A stretch of 64,000 nucleotides of DNA from Marimonas arenosa (GCF_030848945.1 NZ_JANHAX010000001.1:372001-436000); one strand, 5' to 3'; positions 16,370 through 25,526 are shown, numbered from the stretch's first letter. The notes: generated by a model from the sequence alone, not told the origin. Translations and numbers: made by a program.

Positions 16370-17413
16370 TCACGCCGCTTTCGCGCGAAATCTCTTGTAA
16401 GCCGCGCCCCACGCCTCAGCGAAACGCTCGACTTCTTGTTTCGTCGTCTCCAGCCCCAGCGACACGCGGATCGCGCTTTTCGCCGTTGCCTCGTCATATC
16501 CCATCGCCGTCAGAACCCGGCTCGGCCGCACCTTGCCGCTGGAACAGGCCGACCCGGCACTGATGGCAACTCCAGCCAGGTCCATCTGCATCACCTGCGT
16601 CTCGCCCTTCCAGCCCGGAACGGCAAAACACGAGGTGTTCGGCAACCGCGGCACAGATTTCCCGACAAAAATAGTCTCTTTTGCCAGAGCCGCAATAGAT
16701 GATTCTAGAATATTTCTAAATTCCTCGGTCTCGGTCCAGCGGCCTTCCGCCACATCCCGCACGGCCGCCTCGGCGGCCGCGCCGAACCCAGCGATGCCGA
16801 TCACGTTCTCGGTGCCGGCGCGCCTGCCCATCTCCTGGCCGCCGCCCTTCAGCACCGGGTCCAGATCCAGCCCGCGCCGCAGCACCAGCGCGCCGACACC
16901 TTTCGGCCCGCCCAGCTTGTGCGCCGACACGACTCCCATCAAAGCGCCGGATGCCAGAAAATCCACCGGCACCTTGCCGAACGCCTGCGTCATGTCGCTG
17001 ACCGCCAGCGCCTCCGGCAGGGTTTGCAGCACCCCGGTCTCGGAATTGGCAAGTTGCAGCGTACTGCTGTCCGGCGCCGCGATTGTTACGAAGCCGTTTG
17101 CATCGACCGGCAGACTGTCGTCGACCCAGGCTGCCACCGCGTCATGCTCCACCGCCGCACCGTGCAGGCCGCGCCCGCGCAACGCCAACGCCGCCGCTTC
17201 CGTCGCGCTCGACGTGAAGACGATCTCCGCTCCCTCGCCCCCAAGCGCCCGAGCGACCTGCTCCCGTGCCGCCTCGACCAGCGCCTTCGCCGCACGGCCC
17301 TCGGCATGCACCGAGGACGGGTTACCCACCACGTCCATCGCCGCAATCATAGCCGCGCGGGCTTCGGGCCTCAGCGGCGCCGTCGCGTTGTGATCGAGAT
17401 ACACCCGGCCCAT
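16370..17413 (-). CDS. IscS/NifS-type cysteine desulfurase
   Basis: This encodes 347 residues of the group I desulfurases. The PLP lysine is K166 (VSAHKLGGPKG), and the catalytic Cys is C290 in SAGSACSSGKVRPS, on the long loop typical of IscS/NifS. The N-terminal MGRVYLDHNATAPLRPEA is the family start. It lies between iscR and sufB, so this operon has two desulfurases (this one and sufS). Codons 230-252 are unusually AT-rich (AGA, CTA, ATT) and contain a near-perfect Irr-type box at 16704-16720, which suggests an overlapping regulatory constraint. Confidence 0.93.
   Translation of the reverse strand: MGRVYLDHNATAPLRPEARAAMIAAMDVVGNPSSVHAEGRAAKALVEAAREQVARALGGEGAEIVFTSSATEAAALALRGRGLHGAAVEHDAVAAWVDDSLPVDANGFVTIAAPDSSTLQLANSETGVLQTLPEALAVSDMTQAFGKVPVDFLASGALMGVVSAHKLGGPKGVGALVLRRGLDLDPVLKGGGQEMGRRAGTENVIGIAGFGAAAEAAVRDVAEGRWTETEEFRNILESSIAALAKETIFVGKSVPRLPNTSCFAVPGWKGETQVMQMDLAGVAISAGSACSSGKVRPSRVLTAMGYDEATAKSAIRVSLGLETTKQEVERFAEAWGAAYKRFRAKAA
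16704..16720 (-). promoter_or_regulatory. Irr-type iron control element inside the iscS-like gene
   Basis: On the coding strand the sequence is TTTAGAA-ATA-TTCTAGA, 13 of 14 arm bases of the iron control element pattern TTTAGAA-N3-TTCTAAA. It covers codons 232-237 and uses rare AGA and CTA codons in a GC-rich gene. It is 360 bp upstream of sufB, so it may mark an internal iron-regulated promoter, or it may be chance. Confidence 0.45.
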
Positions 17414-17465
17414 GTCAGCGCCGACGCCTCCAATTCATCTTTCCGAAAACACGCAAACCCCGCCC

Positions 17466-17927
17466 TCAGTCTTCATCAACAACCGAGAAAATGCCGGGCA
17501 CCGCCGGACACGGGGCGAGTTCGTTCTCGATCACGTCCGATAGCCGCGCCTGGTGCAGGAAGACATAGACATGCGCTGAAAGCCCCTCCCACAGACGGTT
17601 GGTCAGCGACTGCGCCCGGCTGCCGGAAGAGCCGCCGCTTGCGCCCGCCCCTTTGTGCATTGCGTCCACGGTCTCGTCGACTGCGGCCAGCACATCCACC
17701 ACGCGGATGTCGTTCGGGCTCTTGGCCAGCCGGTACCCGCCACCGGGCCCGCGCACCGATTCCACCAGACCGGCGCGGCGCAGCTTGACGAACAGTTGCT
17801 CGAGATAGGGCAGCGAGATGTCCTCGCGTTTCGAAACTTCGCCCAGAGTCACCAACGTGCCATCGGGCTGCAGCGCTATATCTGCCAGCGCCACCATCGC
17901 GTACCGTCCCTTGGTGCTGAGTTTCAT
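17466..17927 (-). CDS. iscR: Rrf2-family regulator IscR, single-cysteine rhodobacterial type
   Basis: The 153-residue protein has MKLSTKGRYAMVALADIAL and a winged helix ending RGPGGGYRLAKSPNDI, diagnostic of IscR. The usual three-Cys cluster-binding site (around 92-104 in E. coli) is replaced by a Gly/Ser linker (GAGASGGSSGS). The only cysteine is C140 in LAPCPAVPG. A single-Cys IscR is known from Rhodobacter as a distinct type of Fe-S regulator. It probably represses this operon, of which it is the first gene. Confidence 0.95.
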   Translation of the reverse strand: MKLSTKGRYAMVALADIALQPDGTLVTLGEVSKREDISLPYLEQLFVKLRRAGLVESVRGPGGGYRLAKSPNDIRVVDVLAAVDETVDAMHKGAGASGGSSGSRAQSLTNRLWEGLSAHVYVFLHQARLSDVIENELAPCPAVPGIFSVVDED

Positions 17928-18036
17928 GCCCCTCCCTCGCGCAACCGCCCCAATCGCTTGGGTATTTATTGACCTTGTGCAGGCACTACACTATCTCGGA
18001 CAAACTTGCCTGCGCCGCCCCCGGCCAGAGGCGTAA

Positions 18037-18053
18037 TTTAGAAATGTTCTAAG
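18037..18053. promoter_or_regulatory. Irr-type iron control element between iscR and the divergent hydrolase
   Basis: TTTAGAA-ATG-TTCTAAG matches the iron control element pattern TTTAGAA-N3-TTCTAAA at 13 of 14 arm bases. It lies 110 bp before the iscR start and 60 bp before the divergent gene at 18113, so it could serve either promoter. Irr control of suf operons is established in other alphaproteobacteria. Confidence 0.7.
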
Positions 18054-18112
18054 GTGTCTGAGGGATTTCGTCAAGAATATCCCGGACCCACCCGAGGAGA
18101 AGAAGTCAGTCC

Positions 18113-18766
18113 ATGCCCGAGGTGATTTTTCCCGGACCCGAAGGCCGCCTCGAAGGCCGCTACCATCCGCAACGCGAGAAAGACGCGCCGATTGCCATCG
18201 TGCTGCACCCGCATCCGCAGTTCGGCGGCACGATGAACAACAAGGTGGTCTACAACCTGCACTACGCGTTCTACAACATGGGCTTCACCGTGTTGCGCTT
18301 CAATTTCCGCGGGGTCGGGCGCTCTCAGGGCGAATACGACCAGGGCGTGGGTGAACTCAGCGATGCCGCCTCGGCGCTCGACTACCTGCAGTCGATGAAT
18401 CAGAATTCCAAGCATTGCTGGGTCGCGGGGTTCTCCTTCGGGGCCTGGATCGGCATGCAGCTGCTGATGCGGAGGCCCGAGATCACCGGCTTCGTTTCGG
18501 TCAGTCCGCCCGCCAACATGTACGACTTTTCCTTCCTCGCCCCCTGCCCGTCTTCGGGCCTGATCATCAACGGCACCGCCGACCGGGTGGCGCCGCCGGC
18601 CGACACCACGGCTCTGGTCAACAAGCTGCACGAGCAGAAGGGTATCACCATCACCCATGTCGAGGTCGAAGGCGCCGGGCATTTCTTCGAAAACGACCAC
18701 ATGGAAACGCTGACCGGAACGGTCACCGACTACGTCAAACGCCGCCTGACGGAGACCACACGCTGA
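18113..18766 (+). CDS. Alpha/beta hydrolase family protein
   Basis: The 217-residue protein belongs to the small COG2945-like hydrolases. It starts MPEVIFPGPEGRLEGRYHP, has VLHPHPQFGGTMNNKVV near the oxyanion region, FNFRGVGRSQGEYD, the nucleophile elbow GFSFGAW (Ser about 111), an acid in NGTADRVAP and His in EGAGHFFEND. Ribosome site GAGGAGAAG precedes ATG. The substrate is unknown. It overlaps the next gene by one base. Confidence 0.85.
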   Translation: MPEVIFPGPEGRLEGRYHPQREKDAPIAIVLHPHPQFGGTMNNKVVYNLHYAFYNMGFTVLRFNFRGVGRSQGEYDQGVGELSDAASALDYLQSMNQNSKHCWVAGFSFGAWIGMQLLMRRPEITGFVSVSPPANMYDFSFLAPCPSSGLIINGTADRVAPPADTTALVNKLHEQKGITITHVEVEGAGHFFENDHMETLTGTVTDYVKRRLTETTR

Positions 18767-19032
18767 TGGCCGGCACCGCCGATAAGATCGCCTCCGACCT
18801 CGCCGACAAAACCGTCGCGATCATGGAGAAAACCGGCGAAGATCGGCTGCATTACGAGGTGGCCAAGGTGCTCGGCGCCTCCTCGCAAACGCTGGAAGAG
18901 GCCTACCTGACCGAGGTCCGCGTGCGGCTGGCGGGCAAGGCGGCCAACGAATTCCTCAAAGAAAAGGTGAAAACCATCGCCGAGTCGCTGAAATCCGGCA
19001 AGGCCCCGAAGGTGTCGAAGCCCAAGGCTTGA
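18766..19032 (+). CDS. Small conserved hypothetical protein
   Basis: The 88-residue protein starts MAGTADKIASDLADKTVAIM at an ATG that shares its A with the upstream TGA. It is helical and charged, with a Lys-rich tail (KSGKAPKVSKPKA). No domain is recognised. Coupling to the hydrolase gene and good coding character support it. Confidence 0.65.
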   Translation: MAGTADKIASDLADKTVAIMEKTGEDRLHYEVAKVLGASSQTLEEAYLTEVRVRLAGKAANEFLKEKVKTIAESLKSGKAPKVSKPKA

Positions 19033-19131
19033 TCGGCGAAGCCGCAGTTCGGGCAGCCATCGCACCACCTGCTCTGGCGCGCGCCCATTCTCTGCCACCG
19101 AATTCACCTGACTGACCGGAGTCTGTCACCC

Positions 19132-19713
19132 GTGACCGAACGCCTTGATGCGCAAATGTCCTTCCTCACCGAGGCCTGCCGGCTCAAATCCATCACCCGA
19201 GGCACGACGCTGTGCGACGGTTCGCGCTACGAAAACTCGGGCGAGCATTCCTGGCACATCGCGCTTTACGCCCTCACCCTGGCCGAACACGCGCCCGACG
19301 ACGTCGACATCCATCGGGTGATCAGTATGCTGCTCCTGCACGACCTGGTGGAAATCGACGCCGGCGACGCCCCCGTTTTCGGCGATCACGACCCGACCGA
19401 GATTGCGGCCAAAGAACAGGCTGCGGCGGACCGCATCTTCGGCCTGCTTCCGCTCGATCAGGCCACGCGTTTCCGGGCCCTGTGGGACGAGTTCGAGGCC
19501 AACGCAACGCCGGACGCGCAATTCGCCAAATCGCTCGACCGGTTCCAGCCGCCCAACCAGAATCTCGCCTCGGGCGGCGGCTCTTGGGTCACCTACAGGG
19601 CCACCTACGAGCGGTTCGAATCCCGCGTCGGCTCGAAAATTGCCCGCGGCGCGCCTACCTTGTGGGCTTGGCTCAAACCCCGCGCCGTGGACTGGTTCAA
19701 AACCAACCGATAA
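19132..19713 (+). CDS. HD-domain phosphohydrolase (YfbR/HDDC2-like)
   Basis: The 193-residue protein is an HD hydrolase. It shows SGEHSWHIALYALTLAEHA (first His), LLLHDLVEIDAGD (HD motif plus E) and KSLDRFQPPNQN (final Asp). This spacing is that of the HDDC2/YfbR 5'-deoxynucleotidase group, so removal of phosphate from deoxynucleoside monophosphates is the best guess. The start is GTG 19132. It stands alone between a 99-bp gap and a convergent acetyltransferase. Confidence 0.8.
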   Translation: MTERLDAQMSFLTEACRLKSITRGTTLCDGSRYENSGEHSWHIALYALTLAEHAPDDVDIHRVISMLLLHDLVEIDAGDAPVFGDHDPTEIAAKEQAAADRIFGLLPLDQATRFRALWDEFEANATPDAQFAKSLDRFQPPNQNLASGGGSWVTYRATYERFESRVGSKIARGAPTLWAWLKPRAVDWFKTNR

Positions 19714-19758
19714 CCCTCGGATTTTTCTATAAATACCCGATCTCTGGCGACTCGAGGG

Positions 19759-20349
19759 TCAACGCAGCAAAGGCACCTGCGGCGCGGCATTTTCGGGCAG
19801 CAGCCCCCTGAGCCGGGGGTCTTCAGCGATTTCGATCTCACGGGCGAAGGGCGTGAACCCCGAGCGGAGATAAAACTCCAGCGCCGCCGGGTGATCCAAA
19901 CTACAGGTATGCACCCAAACCCGGTCGACGCCGTCGCGCCAGGCGCGCCGGATCGCCCGGTTCATCAGCCAGCGACCGGAACCACCCCCGACATACCCCG
20001 GCGCCAGCCCGAAATACGCCAGTTCGCATTCGGTTGGAGTGCGGAAATCGAGTTCCAGCAGCCCCGCCTCCTCCGAGCCGTCGCGTACCGCATACACCTC
20101 GACCTTCGGATCGGCCAAGATCGCCGCCAAGTCGGCATCGGTCATCTCCAGCCGCCCGAACCACAGGTAATCCGCCCCGACTGTCCGGAACAATCTCCGA
20201 TACCAGTCCGGATCCGGCCGCTCGACCCGCTCCAGCGCCAGCGAAACCTTCGCCTCCGGCCTCGGCGCCGGCCGCGCTCGCATCTCCAGATGCGTCACGA
20301 CCGCAGCGATATGGCCCTTCGGCACCCGATGAAACCCCGCGTCCAGCAT
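19759..20349 (-). CDS. GNAT family N-acetyltransferase
   Basis: The 196-residue protein has a GNAT fold. AELDFRTPTECELAYFGLAPGYVGGGSGRWLMN-like sequence supplies the beta-strand and acetyl-CoA loop (YVGGGSGRWLM, a variant of QxxGxG/A), and WVHTCSLDHPAALEFYLRSGF the C-terminal motif. The acceptor is unknown. It ends 45 bp from the HD gene (convergent) and starts about 40 bp after the mfd stop, so it probably follows mfd on one transcript. Confidence 0.8.
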   Translation of the reverse strand: MLDAGFHRVPKGHIAAVVTHLEMRARPAPRPEAKVSLALERVERPDPDWYRRLFRTVGADYLWFGRLEMTDADLAAILADPKVEVYAVRDGSEEAGLLELDFRTPTECELAYFGLAPGYVGGGSGRWLMNRAIRRAWRDGVDRVWVHTCSLDHPAALEFYLRSGFTPFAREIEIAEDPRLRGLLPENAAPQVPLLR

Positions 20350-20388
20350 ATCTATCCCCTTGCGAGACGGCCCGTCAGCGCCGGCGAG

Positions 20389-23300
20389 CTACCCCGACTT
20401 GCGTTTCTCTTCTTCCGCCACCTTGGCCGCCAGGTCGCGCGCGATGGCAAACGCGCCCTTGATCTTGTCAGACTCTTTTTTCCAGTCGCGTCGCACCACG
20501 ATCTTGTTGTCTTTCACCTTGGCCAGCCCGCGTTGGTCCTGGATAAACTCGACCAGCCCCTGTGGCGAGGCGAACTTGTCGTTGTGGAACTGGATCGTCG
20601 CGCCCTTCGGTCCGCCATCCAGCTTGGCGATTCCGGCGCGCTTGCACATTTCCTTGATCCGCACGATCAACAGCAGCGTGTTGACCTCGCGCGGCAGCTT
20701 GCCGAACCGGTCGATCAGCTCGGCGGCAAAGCCTTCCAGTTCAACTTTACTGTGCAAGCCACTGAGACGACGATACAAACCCAGGCGCACATCGAGGTCG
20801 GGCACGAAAGTGTCCGGGATCAGAACCGGCACGCCCAGATTGATCTGCGGCGCCCATTGTTCGTCCGTCTCTGTCAGCCCCTCGAGCTCGCCGGCGCGGA
20901 TCTTGGCAATCGCCTCCTCCAGCATCTGCTGATAGAGCTCATAGCCCACATCGCGCATCTGCCCCGACTGCTCCTCGCCCAGAAGGTTGCCTGCGCCGCG
21001 GATATCGAGGTCCTGGCTGGCCAGCGTGAATCCGGCACCCAAGGTGTCGAGCGAGCCCAGCACCTTCAGCCGCTTTTCTGCCGCCGGCGTCAGACGCGCC
21101 CGCGGTTTCGTCGTGAGATAAGCATAAGCCCTGGTTTTCGAGCGGCCGACTCGCCCGCGAATCTGATAGAGCTGGGCCAAACCGAACATGTCGGCGCGGT
21201 GTACCACCATCGTGTTCGCCGTCGGGATATCGAGGCCGGACTCGACAATCGTCGTCGCCAGCAGCACGTCGTACTTACCGTCATAGAACGCATTCATCCG
21301 GTCATCCAGCTCGCCCGCGGCCATCTGGCCATGCGCGGTCACGAAGCTCACCTCCGGCACCTGCTCGCGTAGGAACTCCTCGATCTCCGGCAGGTCGGCG
21401 ATCCGCGGCACGACGTAGAAACTCTGTCCGCCGCGGTAGTGTTCGCGCAGCAGCGCCTCACGAATCGTCACCGCGTCGAATTCACTGACATAGGTGCGGA
21501 TCGCCAGCCGGTCGATCGGCGGCGTGCCGATGATCGACAGATCCCGCACCCCGCTCAGACTCAACTGCAAGGTCCGCGGAATCGGCGTTGCCGTCAGGGT
21601 CAGCACGTGCACGTCCGATTTGAGCTGTTTCAGCCGTTCCTTGTGGCTCACGCCGAAATGCTGCTCCTCGTCGACGATCAGAAGACCCAGCTCCTTGAAG
21701 CGGATATTCTTGGCCAGAAGCGCATGGGTGCCGACCACGATATCGACCGTGCCATTGGCCAGCCCCTCACGCGTCAACGATGCGTCGCGCACCTTCACAA
21801 ACCGCGATAAGGTCCTGACTTGTAGTGGAAACCCCCGGAACCGATCGGCAAAACTCTTGTAGTGCTGGCGCGCCAGCAGCGTGGTCGGTGCAATCACCGC
21901 CACCTGAACGCCCGACATCGCGGCGACAAAGGCGGCCCGCATGGCCACTTCGGTCTTGCCGAAACCGACATCGCCGCACACCAGCCGGTCCATCGGCCGC
22001 CCTGCGGTCAGATCCACCAGGACATCCTCGATCGCCTTCAGCTGATCGTCGGTCTCCTCGTAGGGGAAGCGCGCCGCGAACTCCTCCCAGGCGTGATGCT
22101 GCGGCTCCAGCACCGGCGCTTTGCGCAGTTCGCGTTCGGCCGCCACCCGGATCAGGCGATCGGCCATCTCGCGGATACGTTCCTTGAGCTTGGCTTTCTT
22201 GGCCTGCCATGCGCCCCCACCAAGTTTGTCGAGCAGCCCCTCCTCGTGGCCGTATTTGCTCAGCAGCTCGATATTCTCGACCGGCAGGTAAAGCTTGGCG
22301 GACTCGGCATATTCAAGCGCCAGGCATTCATGTGCCGCGCCAGCGGCGGTGATCACCTCCAACCCCTGATACCGGCCGATGCCGTGATCGACGTGCACCA
22401 CCAGATCACCCGGGCTGAGGGCGTTGGCTTCGGTCAGGAAATTCTCTGCCCGCCGTTTCTTGCGGGGACTGCGGATCAGCCGGTCGCCCAGCACATCCTG
22501 TTCGGCGATCACCGTCAACTGCCGTCCGGCTTTTTCGCCGTCCGCCGTCAGGGGCGCCACAAACCCCGCTTCCAGCGCCCAAACCGCCAGGTGCAGCCCG
22601 TGTTTGCCGACGCCGCCCATGTCCCGGACGGTGACGGCTCCGATCAGCCCCTCGTCCTCCAACAGCCCCTCGATCCGCTCCCGCGCGCCCTCGGAATAAG
22701 TCGCGAGCAGCACTGGCCCCTCTGCCATCCGTGCTTCAATATGATCTTTCAGCGCACTGAAAAGATTTACGTTCTCGATCTTTCGTTCCGGTGCGAAATT
22801 GCGACCGATGCGGCCGCCGGCATCCGCGACCTGCGGTCCGGAGGCCTGCGGCAGGGAATGGAACTGCACCATCCGCCGCCCGGCCACCGCTTTCTCCCAG
22901 GCGGCATCGTCGAGATAGAGCTGCTCCGCCGGTACGGGCTTGTAGACCGTATCCATCCGGCCCTTGTCCTCCAGCGCCAGCCGGCGGGTCTCGTACTGGT
23001 CGGCGATGCTTTCCCACCGTGCCAGCCGTTGCGGCGTCAGCGCTTCGTCAAGCGTGATCGCCGCCCGTGGCAGATAGTCGAGGATCGTCTCGAGGCGCTC
23101 ATGGAAAAACGGCAGCCAATGTTCGACCCCGGCATGCTTGCGACCGGCGCTGACGGCTTCGTACAACGGATCGTCCGTCCCCGCGGCGCCGAACTCGATG
23201 CGATAATTCTGCCGGAACCGCAGCACTGCCGCCTCGTCGAGAATCACCTCCGACACCGGCGCCAGTTCGACCTTGTCGAGTTGCTCGGTCGTCCGCTGGC

Positions 23301-23874
23301 TCACCGGATCGAATCGCCGTGCCCCGTCCAGCACGTCGCCGAAAAGATCGAGCCGCACCGGCCCGGCCTCGCCCGGCGGGTAGATGTCGATGATGCCGCC
23401 GCGGATCGCATAGTCGCCCGGCTCCATCACCGTCGGCGCCTGAGAAAACCCCATCCGCACCAGGAAGGCGCGCAGCGCGTCCTCGTCGATCCGCCTCCCC
23501 ACCTCGGCGACAAAGGCGGCATCCCGCAGCACCGCCCGCGCCGGCACATATTGCGTCGCGGCATTCAGCGAGGTCAACAGAACGAACTGTTTCGGCACTG
23601 CTTCCGAGGCCAGCGCCGCCAGCGTTGCCATCCGCGCCGCGGATATGTCGGCATGCGGGCTCACCCGATCGTAAGGCAGGCAATCCCAGCCCGGGAACCG
23701 CACCACCGGCATGTCCGGCGCGAAAAACCGCAGCGCGGCCTCCATCGCCGCCATGCGCTTGTCGTCACGGGCCACATGCACCACCGCGCCGGCCTTGGCC
23801 ACCTCGTCGAGCACCAGCCGCGCGTCGAATCCCTCGGGCGCCCCGCCCAGCGTTATGTGCCCTGCCGTGGCCAT
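20389..23874 (-). CDS. mfd: Transcription-repair coupling factor
   Basis: The 1161-residue protein is Mfd, the ATPase that removes stalled RNA polymerase and recruits UvrA. It has a UvrB-like N-terminus (PGWDCLPYDRVSPH), the RNA-polymerase-interacting domain around LSPGDLVVHVDHGIGRY (487-502), and a helicase core with Walker A GDVGFGKT (634-641), DEEQ (735-738) and motif VI QIRGRVGRS. The C-terminal domain binds UvrA. I set the start at 23874 (MATAGHITLGG); the frame extends 22 codons further upstream into the neighbouring gene without support. It is normal in length. Confidence 0.97.
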   Translation of the reverse strand: MATAGHITLGGAPEGFDARLVLDEVAKAGAVVHVARDDKRMAAMEAALRFFAPDMPVVRFPGWDCLPYDRVSPHADISAARMATLAALASEAVPKQFVLLTSLNAATQYVPARAVLRDAAFVAEVGRRIDEDALRAFLVRMGFSQAPTVMEPGDYAIRGGIIDIYPPGEAGPVRLDLFGDVLDGARRFDPVSQRTTEQLDKVELAPVSEVILDEAAVLRFRQNYRIEFGAAGTDDPLYEAVSAGRKHAGVEHWLPFFHERLETILDYLPRAAITLDEALTPQRLARWESIADQYETRRLALEDKGRMDTVYKPVPAEQLYLDDAAWEKAVAGRRMVQFHSLPQASGPQVADAGGRIGRNFAPERKIENVNLFSALKDHIEARMAEGPVLLATYSEGARERIEGLLEDEGLIGAVTVRDMGGVGKHGLHLAVWALEAGFVAPLTADGEKAGRQLTVIAEQDVLGDRLIRSPRKKRRAENFLTEANALSPGDLVVHVDHGIGRYQGLEVITAAGAAHECLALEYAESAKLYLPVENIELLSKYGHEEGLLDKLGGGAWQAKKAKLKERIREMADRLIRVAAERELRKAPVLEPQHHAWEEFAARFPYEETDDQLKAIEDVLVDLTAGRPMDRLVCGDVGFGKTEVAMRAAFVAAMSGVQVAVIAPTTLLARQHYKSFADRFRGFPLQVRTLSRFVKVRDASLTREGLANGTVDIVVGTHALLAKNIRFKELGLLIVDEEQHFGVSHKERLKQLKSDVHVLTLTATPIPRTLQLSLSGVRDLSIIGTPPIDRLAIRTYVSEFDAVTIREALLREHYRGGQSFYVVPRIADLPEIEEFLREQVPEVSFVTAHGQMAAGELDDRMNAFYDGKYDVLLATTIVESGLDIPTANTMVVHRADMFGLAQLYQIRGRVGRSKTRAYAYLTTKPRARLTPAAEKRLKVLGSLDTLGAGFTLASQDLDIRGAGNLLGEEQSGQMRDVGYELYQQMLEEAIAKIRAGELEGLTETDEQWAPQINLGVPVLIPDTFVPDLDVRLGLYRRLSGLHSKVELEGFAAELIDRFGKLPREVNTLLLIVRIKEMCKRAGIAKLDGGPKGATIQFHNDKFASPQGLVEFIQDQRGLAKVKDNKIVVRRDWKKESDKIKGAFAIARDLAAKVAEEEKRKSG

Positions 23875-23878
23875 GCCT

Positions 23879-24415
23879 TCAGCCCGGCCCGAACGGCCCG
23901 AGATTGAGATTCTGGAACATGCCCCACAGGGCCGTGACAAAGATCGAAACCATGCCGATCGCCTGGGTGAAGATCCGATGCTTCAGAAGCCGCCGGTAAA
24001 GCGCATCGCCGGTTTCCTGCCGCCCGCGGATCAGCCGCGCGGTGTTGAGGCTCAGCGCCCCCACCAGCGATAACGGGAACAGCAGCAGGAACACCGCCTG
24101 GCCGAATTCGAAGGCATAGAAAAAGCCCAGGCCGCCCAGAACCGTCAGGAAGAAGCAGACGAACCCCAGGATCCATAACCCCGACACCCGCGCGATATAG
24201 AGAAGCCGGTTGGTATAGATCCGCACCAGATCCTCGAGATCGGTCGCGAACTGCCCGCCTTCGCGCCGCGCCCGCACTACCATGTCCCAGGGAACGCCCA
24301 GCACCCAGTGCGAGGCGGTCGACCACACCACCGCCAGCGCGATCCAGAACCAAAGGTTCGAAAAGCTGCGCATGTCGATCAGCGTGAAAACGGATTCGTA
24401 CCAGTCCAAGGCCAC
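23879..24415 (-). CDS. Conserved membrane protein
   Basis: The 178-residue protein starts MALDWYESVFTLIDMRSFSNLW and has four hydrophobic segments (for example FWIALAVVWSTASHWVLGV and LWILGFVCFFLTVLGGLGFF). Similar roseobacter proteins have, from memory, been annotated 'component of SufBCD complex', a label with no mechanism I can verify from sequence. It precedes mfd by 4 bp and is divergent from hemB. Confidence 0.75.
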   Translation of the reverse strand: MALDWYESVFTLIDMRSFSNLWFWIALAVVWSTASHWVLGVPWDMVVRARREGGQFATDLEDLVRIYTNRLLYIARVSGLWILGFVCFFLTVLGGLGFFYAFEFGQAVFLLLFPLSLVGALSLNTARLIRGRQETGDALYRRLLKHRIFTQAIGMVSIFVTALWGMFQNLNLGPFGPG

Positions 24416-24530
24416 TCTTCCTCAGTTCGTCGCCCGCTCTAATAACCGCGGTTTGCGGCAATTCCTACCCTTGAAGGCAAGGCCGCTTCCATGCCATCCC
24501 AAAACGGTCAAATCAAGGAGGAGATCGCCC

Positions 24531-25526
24531 ATGCGCCCGGTTTCGGCCCCGTTCCCACTCACCCGTCTGCGCCGTACCCGCCAATCCGCGGCGATCCGAG
24601 CTCTGGTTCAGGAAAACGACCTTTCGGTCAGCGATCTGATCTGGCCGGTTTTCATTTGTGACGGCGACGGCGTCGAGCAGGACGTCCCCTCCATGCCCGG
24701 CGTTAAACGCCGCTCGGTCGACCGCGTCGCCGAGGCCGCGAAAGAAGCCCAGAATCTCGGCATCCCGGCGATCTGCCTGTTTCCCTATACCGATCCGTCG
24801 CTCAAGACCCAGGATTGCGCCGAAGCCTGGAACCCGGAAAACCTGTCGAACCGGGCCACCCGCGCCATCAAGACGGCCGCGCCCGACATCGCCATCATGT
24901 CCGACGTGGCGCTCGACCCCTACAATGCGCTCGGCCATGACGGGTTCGTCGTGAACGGCGAAATCGTCAATGACGAAACCGTCGAGGCGCTGGTCAAGCA
25001 GGCGCTCAGCCAGGCCGAGGCCGGGGTCGACATCATCGGCCCCTCCGACATGATGGACGGCCGTATCGGCGCGATCCGCGACGCGCTGGAAGACAAGGGC
25101 TTCACCAACACCATGATCCTGTCTTATGCCGCGAAGTATGCATCAGCTTTTTACGGCCCGTTCCGCGATGCGGTCGGCGCATCCGGCGCGCTCAAGGGCG
25201 ACAAGAAAAGTTACCAGATGAACCCGGCCAATACCGACGAGGCGTTGCGCCTGATCGAGCGTGACCTGCGCGAAGGCGCCGACATGGTGATGGTCAAGCC
25301 GGGCATGCCTTATCTCGACATCTGCCGCCGGGTGAAAGACACCTTCGGCGCGCCGACCTTCGCCTATCAGGTCTCGGGCGAATACGCGATGATCATGGCC
25401 GCCGCCCAGAACGGCTGGATCGACGGCGACAAGGCGATGATCGAGTCGCTGATGTGCTTCAAGCGGGCGGGTTGCGACGGCATCCTGACGTATTTCGCCC
25501 CCGCCGTCGCGCGGGCTCTCGCCTGA
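24531..25526 (+). CDS. hemB: Delta-aminolevulinic acid dehydratase
   Basis: The 331-residue HemB joins two 5-aminolevulinates to porphobilinogen. The two active-site lysines are K202 (SYAAKYASAFYGPFRDA) and K256 (MVMVKPGMPYLD). The region that carries zinc-binding cysteines in other organisms reads SDVALDPYNALGHDG, with aspartates instead. This is the metal-poor type reported for Rhodobacter. ATG 24531 follows a strong site (AAGGAGGAG). It stands alone, divergent from the membrane protein gene. Confidence 0.96.
   Translation: MRPVSAPFPLTRLRRTRQSAAIRALVQENDLSVSDLIWPVFICDGDGVEQDVPSMPGVKRRSVDRVAEAAKEAQNLGIPAICLFPYTDPSLKTQDCAEAWNPENLSNRATRAIKTAAPDIAIMSDVALDPYNALGHDGFVVNGEIVNDETVEALVKQALSQAEAGVDIIGPSDMMDGRIGAIRDALEDKGFTNTMILSYAAKYASAFYGPFRDAVGASGALKGDKKSYQMNPANTDEALRLIERDLREGADMVMVKPGMPYLDICRRVKDTFGAPTFAYQVSGEYAMIMAAAQNGWIDGDKAMIESLMCFKRAGCDGILTYFAPAVARALA

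Noticed and set aside
21862..23907. Long open frame (681 codons) on the plus strand
   Set aside because: It is the antisense of mfd; its composition is that of a GC-rich shadow frame (His, Arg, Gln rich) with no domain.
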